Shown here: in pieces, positions 7,180 to 13,736 of the stretch
Layout: each line of letters opens with the position of its first letter
Position numbering within the stretch: position 1 is the first letter of the stretch
Position numbers and translations under genes: made by a program
From: Anaerolineae bacterium
GTDB lineage: Bacteria > Chloroflexota > Anaerolineae > Aggregatilineales > Phototrophicaceae
Length of the DNA stretch: 13,998 nucleotides
Direction: 5' to 3'
Assembly: GCA_028284565.1 (NCBI GenBank)
Contig: JANQRM010000124.1
Span: 1 to 13,998, forward strand
The notes under the pieces: generated by a model
Told to the model about the DNA's origin: nothing
Seen by the model: the letters and a program-made list of their open reading frames with translations, nothing else
The model's database searches: none

Positions 7180-7271
7180 GGGTAATCTCCTTAATACGCC
7201 TTCAATTGACACATCTTGCTTACTCGGTTTGACTTCCGCATTTAACTTCAATGACCTGAGTTGGTTATATG

Positions 7272-7306
7272 ATAATCCGATTATTGCTTAATAAACCTTA
7301 AGGTTT
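7272..7306. promoter_or_regulatory. Two palindromes between divergent STAS-like genes
   Basis: ATAATC-c-GATTAT (7272-7284) and the perfect 14-bp AAACCTTAAGGTTT (7293-7306). Their centres are about 21.5 bp apart, two helical turns, so dimers bound to both would face the same side. They lie between the starts at 7179 and 7366. This fits an operator shared by both promoters, but no regulator gene is adjacent. Confidence 0.45.
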
Positions 7307-7365
7307 GCTCAATCGATATTACTGTATATTACAAATGGGTCGAATGCACAATTGGAGAAGTTACT

Positions 7366-7734
7366 GTGTCAGTTCAAATTTCGTGGCATGAAGAAGGTGT
7401 TATCCTTAAGATTCGCTATTCAGGCGACGTTTCCCTTGAGGATATAAAGCAAGGTAGTCAGAAAAGTCGACAATACATCGAAGGCATCCCAACGATGGTA
7501 TATACGATTGTTGATGTCACTGACCTGAAAAAGTACCCCAAACAGCTTACTCAATTTGGTGACATTGTTCAGGATATGAAGAATAGTCCCATGCAAGGAT
7601 TTATGGTGATTGTGGGTGCAACAGGTATTGCTCGTTTTCTGGGGAGTGCGGTCTCGCAGATGATGGGTGTCGGCTTCCGTATGGTCGATACCATCGCTGA
7701 AGCGGAGTCTATCATTCAGCACATGCGCAATTGA
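7366..7734 (+). CDS. Small STAS/SpoIIAA-like protein, paralog 3
   Basis: A 122-aa cytoplasmic protein, third member of the local family. It starts at GTG with GGAG eight to nine bases upstream. The order is the same as in its paralogs: strand pair MSVQISWHEEGVILKIRYSG, helix LEDIKQGSQKSRQYIEG, central strand TIVDVTDLKKYP (Asp at about 50), helix, strand FMVIVGATGIARFLG (about 79-93), and C-terminal helix EAESIIQHM. It is more hydrophobic than the other two. It is divergent from paralog 2 across a 186-bp gap with two palindromes. A weak terminator hairpin follows, then a promoter and the histidine kinase. Neighbourhood hints at signalling, for example binding a partner protein, but no partner is identifiable. 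Confidence 0.8.
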   Translation: MSVQISWHEEGVILKIRYSGDVSLEDIKQGSQKSRQYIEGIPTMVYTIVDVTDLKKYPKQLTQFGDIVQDMKNSPMQGFMVIVGATGIARFLGSAVSQMMGVGFRMVDTIAEAESIIQHMRN

Positions 7735-7743
7735 GTCCGTTAT

Positions 7744-7780
7744 TAGTCGCTTAATCTAACTGAGCGACTATGATTTATCT
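7744..7780 (+). terminator. Probable terminator after STAS-like paralog 3
   Basis: Perfect 8-bp arms TAGTCGCT (7744-7751) and AGCGACTA (7763-7770) with an 11-nt loop, then a U-rich but interrupted tail (TGATTTATCTTTG). It starts ten bases after the stop codon. Confidence 0.5.
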
Positions 7781-7809
7781 TTGTATTTACTCAACTATTT
7801 GGGTAGACT
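7781..7809 (+). promoter_or_regulatory. Candidate promoter of the histidine kinase gene
   Basis: TTGTAT (7781-7786), 17-bp spacer, TAGACT (7804-7809). Transcription would start near 7816, which makes the TTG at 7824 an unlikely start codon and supports the GTG at 7860. Confidence 0.4.
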
Positions 7810-7859
7810 ATCGAGATTAAAGGTTGAGAAGCCTAACTCGCTTAGGCAAGGGTCAGACT

Positions 7860-9155
7860 GTGTCAAAAATTAAAAGTGCTTTAGCCACTTGTGGTAAAGC
7901 GATTTTTGATTGTGTACAAAACTTCATCGAACCTCATCCTGCAATTGTACATCCTGAAGATCGTTATCGTTCGCGCTTGTTAAATAGTCTGTTGGTGATT
8001 TATCTTCCGTTGGCAGTAGTCGTCATTCTGTTTCGGGTGATGATTACACCTGAAGAGATCACTACAACGGTTGTGATTACCTGTGTAGGGATTGCTGTAG
8101 TATTTTTGATCTATCTTATCGGGCGTGTCGGCTATTATCGCTTATCCGTTTACGTCACCATTTCACTCGGATTTGGTGTCATCTATCTTAATGCCCTCAA
8201 TTCGTCCCCACCGCATATCGAGATTATCTACCTTATTTTCTTACCTTTAATTGGCATTGTCATCTTTTCTCTTCGTGAAGTTTTAATTGTTTATCTTATT
8301 GCGATGATTCTTTTAGTCATCTTTCTCACAAGCATGGAAGATGTCGGTTCTGAGATTGCGAAAGATTTGTTTGTATTTTTGCTATTGGCACAGGGGTTTG
8401 TCATATTCGCTAGTTATCATCGAGAACGCTTAGAAACTCACCGACGCGATCTCATCTTAGAACGCGAGCGTAATGAGATGGTCGGTGAATTGGTCAGCAA
8501 TATATCTCATGATTTAAAAACGCCCCTTACTGTTATCCGCAACAGCATTTATCTACTGGGTCGAATTAAAACTCAAGAGCGATTGGAACAAGAACTCACA
8601 AAGCTAAATCATCAAACGGAACGACTACAACATTTGATCGACGATATGTTGACGGTTTCACAATTGGAACATGAGGTCGCACCGCAATTTACTCCTTTTG
8701 ATTTCTCACAACTTGTGCAAGATGTTATCCAGCAGTTATCGGTGTTGGCTCAAACGAAGAAAATTCGAATTACGACGGAATTAGCTCAGGGTTCCCATCG
8801 TATCCTTGGTGTTTGGGATGACTTGGAGCGCATGGTCGTCAATCTGATGGAAAATGCGCTGAATTACACGCCTGAAGGTGGAATTGTGTCTGTGTTAGTT
8901 CAGCCAGCAGGGAACAATGCTATCCACCTCCAAATCCAAGATACGGGTATTGGGATGAGTGATGAGGAGCTTTCACATATCTTTGAACGATTTTATCGTG
9001 CCGATACAGCCCGCTCTTCACACACAGGAGGCACTGGACTTGGATTGGCGATTGTTAAGCGAGTCGTCGAACGGCATCATGGGGATATTCAGGTTAAGAG
9101 TGAAATTGGGCAAGGCACAACCTTTTGTATTACCTTACCCGTTTCTCACACTTGA
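7860..9155 (+). CDS. Membrane sensor histidine kinase (orphan)
   Basis: Two-component sensor: autophosphorylates a His and passes the phosphate to a response regulator. It is 431 aa from GTG 7860, with AAGGG seven bases upstream; an earlier TTG at 7824 is in frame but poorly placed. N-terminal half: about six hydrophobic helices between residues 43 and 185, with short loops and no large outer domain, so the signal is probably sensed in or near the membrane. A short coiled linker (about 187-210) leads to the H-box SNISHDLKTPLT with His217. ATP-binding domain: N-box LMENALNYTP (about 329-338), DTGIG (361-365), FERFYR, and GGTGLGLAIVKR (about 390-401). All catalytic elements are intact. No response regulator gene lies next to it, so partner and stimulus are unknown. 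Confidence 0.93.
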   Translation: MSKIKSALATCGKAIFDCVQNFIEPHPAIVHPEDRYRSRLLNSLLVIYLPLAVVVILFRVMITPEEITTTVVITCVGIAVVFLIYLIGRVGYYRLSVYVTISLGFGVIYLNALNSSPPHIEIIYLIFLPLIGIVIFSLREVLIVYLIAMILLVIFLTSMEDVGSEIAKDLFVFLLLAQGFVIFASYHRERLETHRRDLILERERNEMVGELVSNISHDLKTPLTVIRNSIYLLGRIKTQERLEQELTKLNHQTERLQHLIDDMLTVSQLEHEVAPQFTPFDFSQLVQDVIQQLSVLAQTKKIRITTELAQGSHRILGVWDDLERMVVNLMENALNYTPEGGIVSVLVQPAGNNAIHLQIQDTGIGMSDEELSHIFERFYRADTARSSHTGGTGLGLAIVKRVVERHHGDIQVKSEIGQGTTFCITLPVSHT

Positions 9156-9650
9156 GTCATTGCAAGTCGGATTATCACAAGCTCTCAGCCAACGCGGAGT
9201 CGTGGTTAATGTTCACAGTTGCGAAAGCACCCCATCGGTTACATACGCCTAGGTGAAGATAGTGTTGGGGTCTGTTAAGTCGCACTCGATTTTTCCATCT
9301 ACATTGACAATTAAGCTCACCAGACTTTCACCTACCGCTTCGCAGGTGTCACTTGTGAGTATGTCCGAAGCAAGAACTTTCTGATGATAATAGGGGCAAC
9401 GTGTTTCTAAAAATCTTATGCTGATGATTTAGGCTAGGTAGCCACAGTCGTAGAATGTCAAATTTAAGGAGGGTGTAGGAAGTCGGTTTAGAGTCGGTGG
9501 GATGAAGGGTTAAGGATTACAAATCTTAATGTTTCTAAATGTTACAATATGTTAGATTGATACTGAAGGATGTTGCTGGGGATCATTTTATCTCCCATCA
9601 ATCATTTCCAGTTCTCATTTCGATTCTCGTTCTCTGGGAGGAACGTCATT
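9156..9650. other. Long intergenic region with a possible gene remnant
   Basis: About 495 bases between the kinase stop and the next start. The only coding-like stretch is on the minus strand (9249-9428). There is a TACAAT element at 9543-9548, a possible -10 for the downstream secreted protein, but no convincing -35. No tRNA, strong terminator or insertion sequence end is visible. Confidence 0.5.
9249..9428 (-). pseudogene. Possible C-terminal remnant of a protein gene
   Basis: An open minus-strand stretch of 59 codons has no ATG, GTG or TTG start near its upper end and is closed above by TAA (9429-9431). Its translation reads like real protein: RCPYYHQKVLASDILTSD, then CEAVGESLVSLIVNVDG, then KIECDLTDPNTIF and a stop. 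The frame just above the TAA also reads LTFYDCGYLA, as if the stop interrupted a longer frame. I do not recognise the family. It may be a decayed gene, a single base error, or chance. Confidence 0.3.
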
Positions 9651-10535
9651 ATGAAACGCTTATTCGCTTTGTCTCTATTGGTCGGGGTGTTGCTGATCGC
9701 GATGCTGAGTCCGGTTCATGCCATGACCGCCACGATTAACAATGTCACCAATCTATTTACCGATTGTGCGACCACCAATTTCGTGTGGGTCGATACGACA
9801 TATAATGCCGATACAGATGATGGTGGTGGAATTGATTGGCTATCATGGGTCATCTATGATGCCAACGGAGTTGTGGTGTCTGGAATATGGGGGGGCTTTG
9901 CTGTAGGAACTAACGGACCTGTCAATGCTCCTACCGTCGTTCAGTTCAATGCACCCACTGCTCGTCCGTTTACTGCGAAAGTACATGATATAGCGACAAT
10001 TGCTGCAGGTACGGAAGCTGATATTATCAATGGTCCAGTGCTAGACAGCTTTGAGTTTGATCCTTCGGGGTTTGATCCCGCTTGTGCGACGTTGCCCTTG
10101 GTTACTGGAAGTGCACCAGTTGTCGAAACTGTCAATAATACACCAACGGGTCCGGTTATTGATCCCTCGACTATCCCACCGGATGACCGTTTGAATTATG
10201 GTCGTGGGGATTCGCATATTGGGATTTTGTATGCTCGCTCCGATAATGGCATTACGATTTATGGGGTGGATGCCAACAGCAATGGGTTCTTGGCTGTGCA
10301 TGTCGCGCCGGAAGATTTGCCGGATTGTGACCCTGCGCCGAGTGAAAATCAACTTCTGGCGAGCAGTGCGGATGGGATGTATCAAATCTGGTTGCTGACG
10401 ACGTGTGAGTTCCAAGCGAATATTGGTCCGGATGCGGAAGGTAAGGTACAGGTGATTACGTGGCGCGGTGTTCCGGCGATTAAGGAAAGTGTGACCTCGT
10501 ATGATTTCAATGTGTTTGAGGTGTTGGGCGGGTAA
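9651..10535 (+). CDS. Exported modular protein A with shared C-terminal domain
   Basis: Function unknown; 294 aa. The start at 9651 has GGGAGGA eight bases upstream, and a signal peptide follows (residues 1-24, ending SPVHA). The open frame extends 27 codons further up without support. Residues about 25-150 form a Gly/Asp/Thr-rich, probably beta-sandwich domain with one Cys near each end (39, 145), of the kind found in secreted adhesins. A Thr/Pro/Val linker (about 152-166) leads to the C-terminal domain 167-294, which begins GPVIDPSTIPPDDRLNYG, contains Cys226 and Cys252, and ends SYDFNVFEVLGG. This domain is about 84% identical to the end of the neighbouring protein, while the N-terminal domains are unrelated. 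The protein is followed by a GC hairpin and a terminator that are also duplicated after the neighbour. The C-terminal domain may anchor or sort the protein at the cell surface (inference). Confidence 0.85.
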   Translation: MKRLFALSLLVGVLLIAMLSPVHAMTATINNVTNLFTDCATTNFVWVDTTYNADTDDGGGIDWLSWVIYDANGVVVSGIWGGFAVGTNGPVNAPTVVQFNAPTARPFTAKVHDIATIAAGTEADIINGPVLDSFEFDPSGFDPACATLPLVTGSAPVVETVNNTPTGPVIDPSTIPPDDRLNYGRGDSHIGILYARSDNGITIYGVDANSNGFLAVHVAPEDLPDCDPAPSENQLLASSADGMYQIWLLTTCEFQANIGPDAEGKVQVITWRGVPAIKESVTSYDFNVFEVLGG

Positions 10536-10552
10536 TTTATACCCCCTCTAAA

Positions 10553-10577
10553 TCTCCCCCCACTTTGTAGGGGGAGA
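10553..10577. repeat. GC-rich hairpin downstream of protein A (dispersed-repeat type)
   Basis: Perfect 8-bp arms TCTCCCCC (10553-10560) and GGGGGAGA (10570-10577) with a 9-nt loop, 17 bases after the stop. No U run follows. A C-rich phrase leads into it, and it looks like the hairpins scattered between genes in many Chloroflexota and cyanobacterial genomes. A related hairpin lies after protein B. Confidence 0.6.
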
Positions 10578-10585
10578 CTTGCTGA

Positions 10586-10612
10586 ATGGTGGGTGGAAGC
10601 CTGCCGTTTTTT
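10586..10612 (+). terminator. Intrinsic terminator of protein A gene
   Basis: Arms ATGGTGGG (10586-10593) and CCTGCCGT (10600-10607), loop TGGAAG, with G-U pairs in plus-strand RNA, then six Ts. Its core is nearly identical to the terminator after protein B. Confidence 0.75.
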
Positions 10613-10617
10613 ATTGC

Positions 10618-10645
10618 TTGTCGCAACTTCTGAAAAAATTATGAA
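10618..10645 (+). promoter_or_regulatory. Candidate promoter of protein B gene
   Basis: TTGTCG (10618-10623), 16-bp spacer, TATGAA (10640-10645), just after the terminator of protein A. Moderate match. It implies separate transcription of the two paralogs. Confidence 0.35.
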
Positions 10646-10757
10646 TTCTTTCCATCTTAACACTTCTCAATTCTTTCTTATGGTAGCTTAATGCTTGAAG
10701 GGATTGCGCTTCAATCTCCTTGTGTCAATTTCATATATCTGGAGAAACCCTGTTCTC

Positions 10758-11657
10758 ATGAGAAAATATCTCATCATCTTAACATTTGTACTCTCTCTAC
10801 TGTTTATCCAACTTGCACCTAGCTATGCCGCGACCTGCACTGCCCAAGCGACTAGTAATTGGGAAACTGCGGCGACATGGACAGGTTGTGGCGGTGGGAC
10901 TCCATTGCCGGGAGATGATGTGGTGATTCCATCGGGATTTACCGTCACGATTAATTTCGGTGTTCTCAATCTTGGAACCACAACCATAGATAATGGTGGC
11001 ACCTTGGTCATTGCTAGTGCTGGTTTCATCAACCTTGTGACGCTGACGAACAATGGGACTATCATCAATCATGCCTTAATAGACAACTTCTCGCTGATTG
11101 ATAATTATGGAACTATTGTGAATAACGGTACGTTCTCTAACTCCGCCATTCTCAACCACTATTGTTTGAGTGACTTTTCAGGCAATGCTGTCATTAACGG
11201 TGGTGGGGTCATCAATATCCTACCTTGTATTTCAAATGCTCCTACCGATACGACTTCTCCATCACAAGTCGGTCCTGCCATTGATCCCTCGATGATTCCG
11301 CCGGATGATCGACTGAATTATGGCAAGGGTGATGTGTCGCATGGCATTGTGTATGCACGCTCTGACAATGGGATTACGATTTATGGTATCAATCCTGATA
11401 GTACAGGGTATCTGGCTGTGCATGTTGCGCCGGAGGATTTGCCGACTTGTGACCCTACGCCGAGTGAGAACCAGCTTCTTGCCAGCAGTGCCGATGGGAA
11501 GTACACGGTCTGGTTGCTGGCGACCTGTGAGTTCCAAGTAAATATGGGTCCAGATGCCGAAGGTAAGGTACAGGTGATTACGTGGCGCGGCGTTCCGGCG
11601 ATTAAGGAAAGCGTGACCTCGTATGATTTCAATGTGTTTGAGGTGTTGGGCGGATAG
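10758..11657 (+). CDS. Exported modular protein B: beta-helix-like N-terminus, shared C-terminal domain
   Basis: Function unknown; 299 aa from the ATG at 10758. GGAG lies 13 bases upstream, a bit far, but the signal peptide starts exactly here (residues 1-24, ending APSYA). Residues 25-158 hold SNWETAATWTGCGGGTPLPG, then VVIPSGFTVTIN and a ladder of TLTNNGTIINHALIDN-like turns (about 70-130). That Asn/Gly-stacked pattern is typical of right-handed beta-helix, G8-like surface domains. Cys27/Cys44 and Cys136/Cys157 could pair. Residues 172-299 are the domain shared with protein A, including Cys231 and Cys257; the last 36 residues are identical. A hairpin and terminator follow as after protein A. 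Role at the cell surface is likely; ligand unknown. Confidence 0.87.
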   Translation: MRKYLIILTFVLSLLFIQLAPSYAATCTAQATSNWETAATWTGCGGGTPLPGDDVVIPSGFTVTINFGVLNLGTTTIDNGGTLVIASAGFINLVTLTNNGTIINHALIDNFSLIDNYGTIVNNGTFSNSAILNHYCLSDFSGNAVINGGGVINILPCISNAPTDTTSPSQVGPAIDPSMIPPDDRLNYGKGDVSHGIVYARSDNGITIYGINPDSTGYLAVHVAPEDLPTCDPTPSENQLLASSADGKYTVWLLATCEFQVNMGPDAEGKVQVITWRGVPAIKESVTSYDFNVFEVLGG

Positions 11658-11670
11658 TCCTCTCCGCTAA

Positions 11671-11716
11671 CCCCTCCCCGATTCCGCTCCTAGGACTGCG
11701 GTTTCTTAGGGAGGGG
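11671..11716. repeat. GC-rich hairpin downstream of protein B (dispersed-repeat type)
   Basis: Perfect outer arms CCCCTCCC (11671-11678) and GGGAGGGG (11709-11716). An inner pair CCGC (11684-11687) and GCGG (11698-11701) encloses the palindrome TCCTAGGA (11688-11695). It occupies the same place after the stop as the hairpin behind protein A but differs in sequence. Confidence 0.6.
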
Positions 11717-11747
11717 AACTTTACAGCATGTGATTTAAGCAAATTTG

Positions 11748-11773
11748 ACGGTGGGTGGAAGCCTGCCGTTTTT
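11748..11773 (+). terminator. Intrinsic terminator of protein B gene
   Basis: Arms ACGGTGGG (11748-11755) and CCTGCCGT (11762-11769), loop TGGAAG, two G-U pairs in plus-strand RNA, then five Ts (11769-11773). The loop and right arm are identical to the protein A terminator. Confidence 0.8.
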
Positions 11774-11790
11774 GATTTGACGTATATTAC

Positions 11791-12669
11791 TCATCCCAGT
11801 TGGGGTGGTCCAGCGAGAACACGCTGACGTAGCACTTCGAAGCCGCTTTCTTGATCAATTTGCTCGCCGTATATCTCTGGAATGAGTAATTCTAGCCACC
11901 AAGTTGCCCCAGCATCTATTGCAGGTTGAATCCGTGCCTTTGCCTCTACCGGGTCATTCATTGGAGAAACGCCCAACTTAATAACATCAAATGAATCGGC
12001 GGTATCGGTACGTAATCCACGTACAAACTCAACAGCATCTTGAAAAGGGATATCTTGATCAGGACCAAAAACGTCGAACAACGGGAACATTCCATCCCAT
12101 TTTGCCATTCGCTTAAACGGTGCTTTGTTCCCCCAAAATCCTCCAATCCAGATTGGTATTCGCGGCTGTTGAAGTGGTCTAGGAATGAAATGAGCGTTTT
12201 TTATTTGATAATATTGCCCTGTATAGCTGAAGGGTTCACCCGTCCATAGACCTGTAAGGACGTCCAAGCCCTCATCTAGCATCTGTCCTCGTTTACGGCT
12301 GTTGGTTTCTTCGCCAAGATCGCCCCACTCAGCATCCCCTAAGCCGATGCCTACACCCAAGATCAAGCGTCCGCCGGATAATCGATCCAAAGATGCTGTC
12401 TCGCGGGCAAGTTTCCATGGACGTCGTCTAGGCAAGGGGGTCACCGTTGTTCCGAAACGAAGTATTTTCGTCTGTAAAGCAACTGCCGTAAGCGCAATCC
12501 AAGGGTCAACAACAGCATACGTGTTTCCTGTATCTTCATCGCTTGCTGTAACATGATCCCATAAGAAGAAACCATCCCAGCCTGCTTGTTCTGCTTCATG
12601 TGCCAAACTTGCAAGACGACCCGCATCAGCCAAAATACCATGTCCGGGTAAGTAGAGACCGTAACGCAT
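11791..12669 (-). CDS. LLM class flavin-dependent oxidoreductase
   Basis: Luciferase-like monooxygenase fold, probably binding FMN or F420; substrate unknown. It is 292 aa from the ATG at 12669, which has a perfect AGGAGG six bases upstream. In-frame ATGs 7 and 8 codons earlier lie before that site. The TIM-barrel pattern is clear: MRYGLYLPGHG (1-11), AEQAGWDGFFLWDHVT (26-41), TALQTKILRFGTTVTPLPRR-like strand and turn (about 63-83), ASLDRLSGGRLILGVGIG (about 91-108), KRGQMLDEGLDVLTGLWTG (about 126-144), FIPRPLQQPRIPIWIGG (about 160-176). Family members with an RP(W/H)KLARE...LSGGR phrase are often F420-dependent. The gene stands alone, converging on protein B. A likely promoter with an inverted repeat lies upstream. 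Confidence 0.9.
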   Translation of the reverse strand: MRYGLYLPGHGILADAGRLASLAHEAEQAGWDGFFLWDHVTASDEDTGNTYAVVDPWIALTAVALQTKILRFGTTVTPLPRRRPWKLARETASLDRLSGGRLILGVGIGLGDAEWGDLGEETNSRKRGQMLDEGLDVLTGLWTGEPFSYTGQYYQIKNAHFIPRPLQQPRIPIWIGGFWGNKAPFKRMAKWDGMFPLFDVFGPDQDIPFQDAVEFVRGLRTDTADSFDVIKLGVSPMNDPVEAKARIQPAIDAGATWWLELLIPEIYGEQIDQESGFEVLRQRVLAGPPQLG

Positions 12670-12987
12670 TCCGCTCCTCCTGTTCATCACTCTGGACCAT
12701 TATTGAACCTTTAGCCAGTATATCGAACCGTCATCTGTTTCCTAGATTATAACTCGGTCAGGAATCAACCTCTCCTGACAGCGCGTAGCTAGAGCTGGGC
12801 ATCCCACATTTCATCAGAGTCGCGTTTTTTGGTAGAGATTCATCTGATTTATCTGTATTTGATGGGTATCCGCGGTTTTGAGCCTAGTTTGTTATGATGT
12901 CAAGCATTCAGCTTTCAGGGTTGCGGGATAATCGGTAATATAGAGTTTACCATTCGATTATGATACATTTTTCACGAGGAGATTGGC
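12670..12987. other. Divergent intergenic region between the LLM and RidA genes
   Basis: About 318 bases, no gene. It holds the LLM promoter and inverted repeat (12746-12779). An extended -10 (TG-T-TATGAT, 12890-12898) about 90 bases before the RidA start is a weak candidate for its promoter; no good -35 precedes it. Confidence 0.5.
12746..12779 (-). promoter_or_regulatory. LLM gene promoter element with operator-like inverted repeat
   Basis: TATAAT on the minus strand at 12746-12751, about 77 bases before the LLM start. Immediately above it are the perfect arms GTCAGGA (12757-12763) and TCCTGAC (12773-12779), nine bases apart. They cover the spacer and the expected -35 position, where no good TTGACA match exists. 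This fits a binding site for a dimeric regulator. Confidence 0.45.
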
Positions 12988-13425
12988 ATGTCATTGAAAG
13001 AAAAAGTGGAAGCACTGGGCATTGATTTGGAGGATTATACGCCTTCGACGACGTTGGCTCCGGCGACGCGGATTGGGAATGCGATTCATGTGTCTGGGCA
13101 TGTGTCTACGGGATACAAAGGCAAGCTGGGCAAAGACTTTACGGTGGAGCAAGGTCAAGCGGCGGCGCGAATCTGTGCGGTGCAATTGCTTCAGGCGGCG
13201 TATACGGTGACAGGGGATGTGGAGACTCTGCGTGTGCGGAAGTTGCTGGGTGCGGTGAATTGTACGCCCGATTTTACAGACCAGCATCTGGTGATTAATG
13301 GTGCGTCGCAGTTGTTTTGGGATTTGTATGATGGTGAGCGTCATGCGCGCAGTGCCTTGGGTTTTGTGTCGTTGCCGTTGGGTTATGCGGTGGAGATTGA
13401 GGCGATTTTTGAGGTGGTGGAGTAG
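12988..13425 (+). CDS. RidA/YjgF/UK114-family protein
   Basis: A 145-aa cytoplasmic protein. Classic RidA hydrolyses reactive enamine/imine intermediates of amino acid metabolism as a trimer; this longer subgroup is less well characterised. Matching phrases are YTPSTTLAPATRIGNAIHVS, GHVSTGYKGKLGKD, QAAARICAVQLLQA, LLGAVNCTPDFTDQHLVING, and ERHARSALGFVSLPLGYAVEI. The Arg in HARSALG corresponds to the substrate-binding Arg of RidA. The ending VEIEAIFEVVE is typical. GAGGAG sits eight bases before the ATG. Codons end in G (GCG, GTG, TTG) more often than in the kinase gene, so expression or history may differ. It has no clear operon partner; the tRNA cluster follows after 311 bases. Confidence 0.93.
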   Translation: MSLKEKVEALGIDLEDYTPSTTLAPATRIGNAIHVSGHVSTGYKGKLGKDFTVEQGQAAARICAVQLLQAAYTVTGDVETLRVRKLLGAVNCTPDFTDQHLVINGASQLFWDLYDGERHARSALGFVSLPLGYAVEIEAIFEVVE

Positions 13426-13736
13426 CTGGAAAGTAGCAAGTAATGAGTGCTGAGGACTAAGGACTAAGTTTTGAGTTGGTTTGACTAGCTAAGTAGTTAG
13501 AAAGCCAGCTAAAAAGTGGAAAGTACAAATTAAACGCATTGCTCATCGGCATGAGTTACTGTCATCTGAATACTGTCATCCAACCCTCTGAATTGATATT
13601 GACGGCGGGGGTGGATTTTTGTAAACTGATGGTATCCCATTAATTTGTCTCTTGCGAATAGATGTGTTGAACTGCTATAATGCGCGGGCTACTAAGGCAA
13701 TGGCAGAGGCTCAATTTTTTACAATGATTTTTAGTT
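13426..13736. other. Intergenic region between RidA gene and tRNA cluster
   Basis: About 310 bases without a gene. It contains two tandem AGGACTA heptamers (13453-13466), GGAAAGTA twice (13428-13435, 13518-13525), ACTGTCATC twice with a 14-bp period (13558, 13572), and the tRNA promoter (13652-13681). No clear terminator follows the RidA stop. Confidence 0.5.
13652..13681 (+). promoter_or_regulatory. Stable-RNA promoter of the tRNA cluster
   Basis: TTGCGA (13652-13657), 18-bp spacer, TATAAT (13676-13681) with an extended TGC before it. A GC-rich discriminator (GCGCGGGC) follows, the hallmark of growth-rate and stringent control of rRNA and tRNA genes. The leader to the first tRNA is about 50 bases. 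Confidence 0.75.

Noticed and set aside
8959..9252. A 97-aa plus-strand frame overlapping the end of the kinase
   Set aside because: Most of it is the kinase ATP-binding region in another frame; the last third has no domain pattern or ribosome site.
10041..10415. A 124-aa minus-strand frame, mirrored by a similar one at 11262-11537
   Set aside because: Both are antisense shadows of the shared C-terminal domain; they resemble each other only because the sense strands do.
10551..11773. Repeated hairpins considered as a CRISPR array or insertion-sequence ends
   Set aside because: There are only two copies, about 1.1 kb apart, with different stems and no spacers, transposase or target duplications.
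13558..13580. ACTGTCATC repeated twice, resembling E. coli PHO-box half sites
   Set aside because: The period is 14, not 11, and the next gene is a tRNA with a consensus promoter, so a Pho box makes no sense here.
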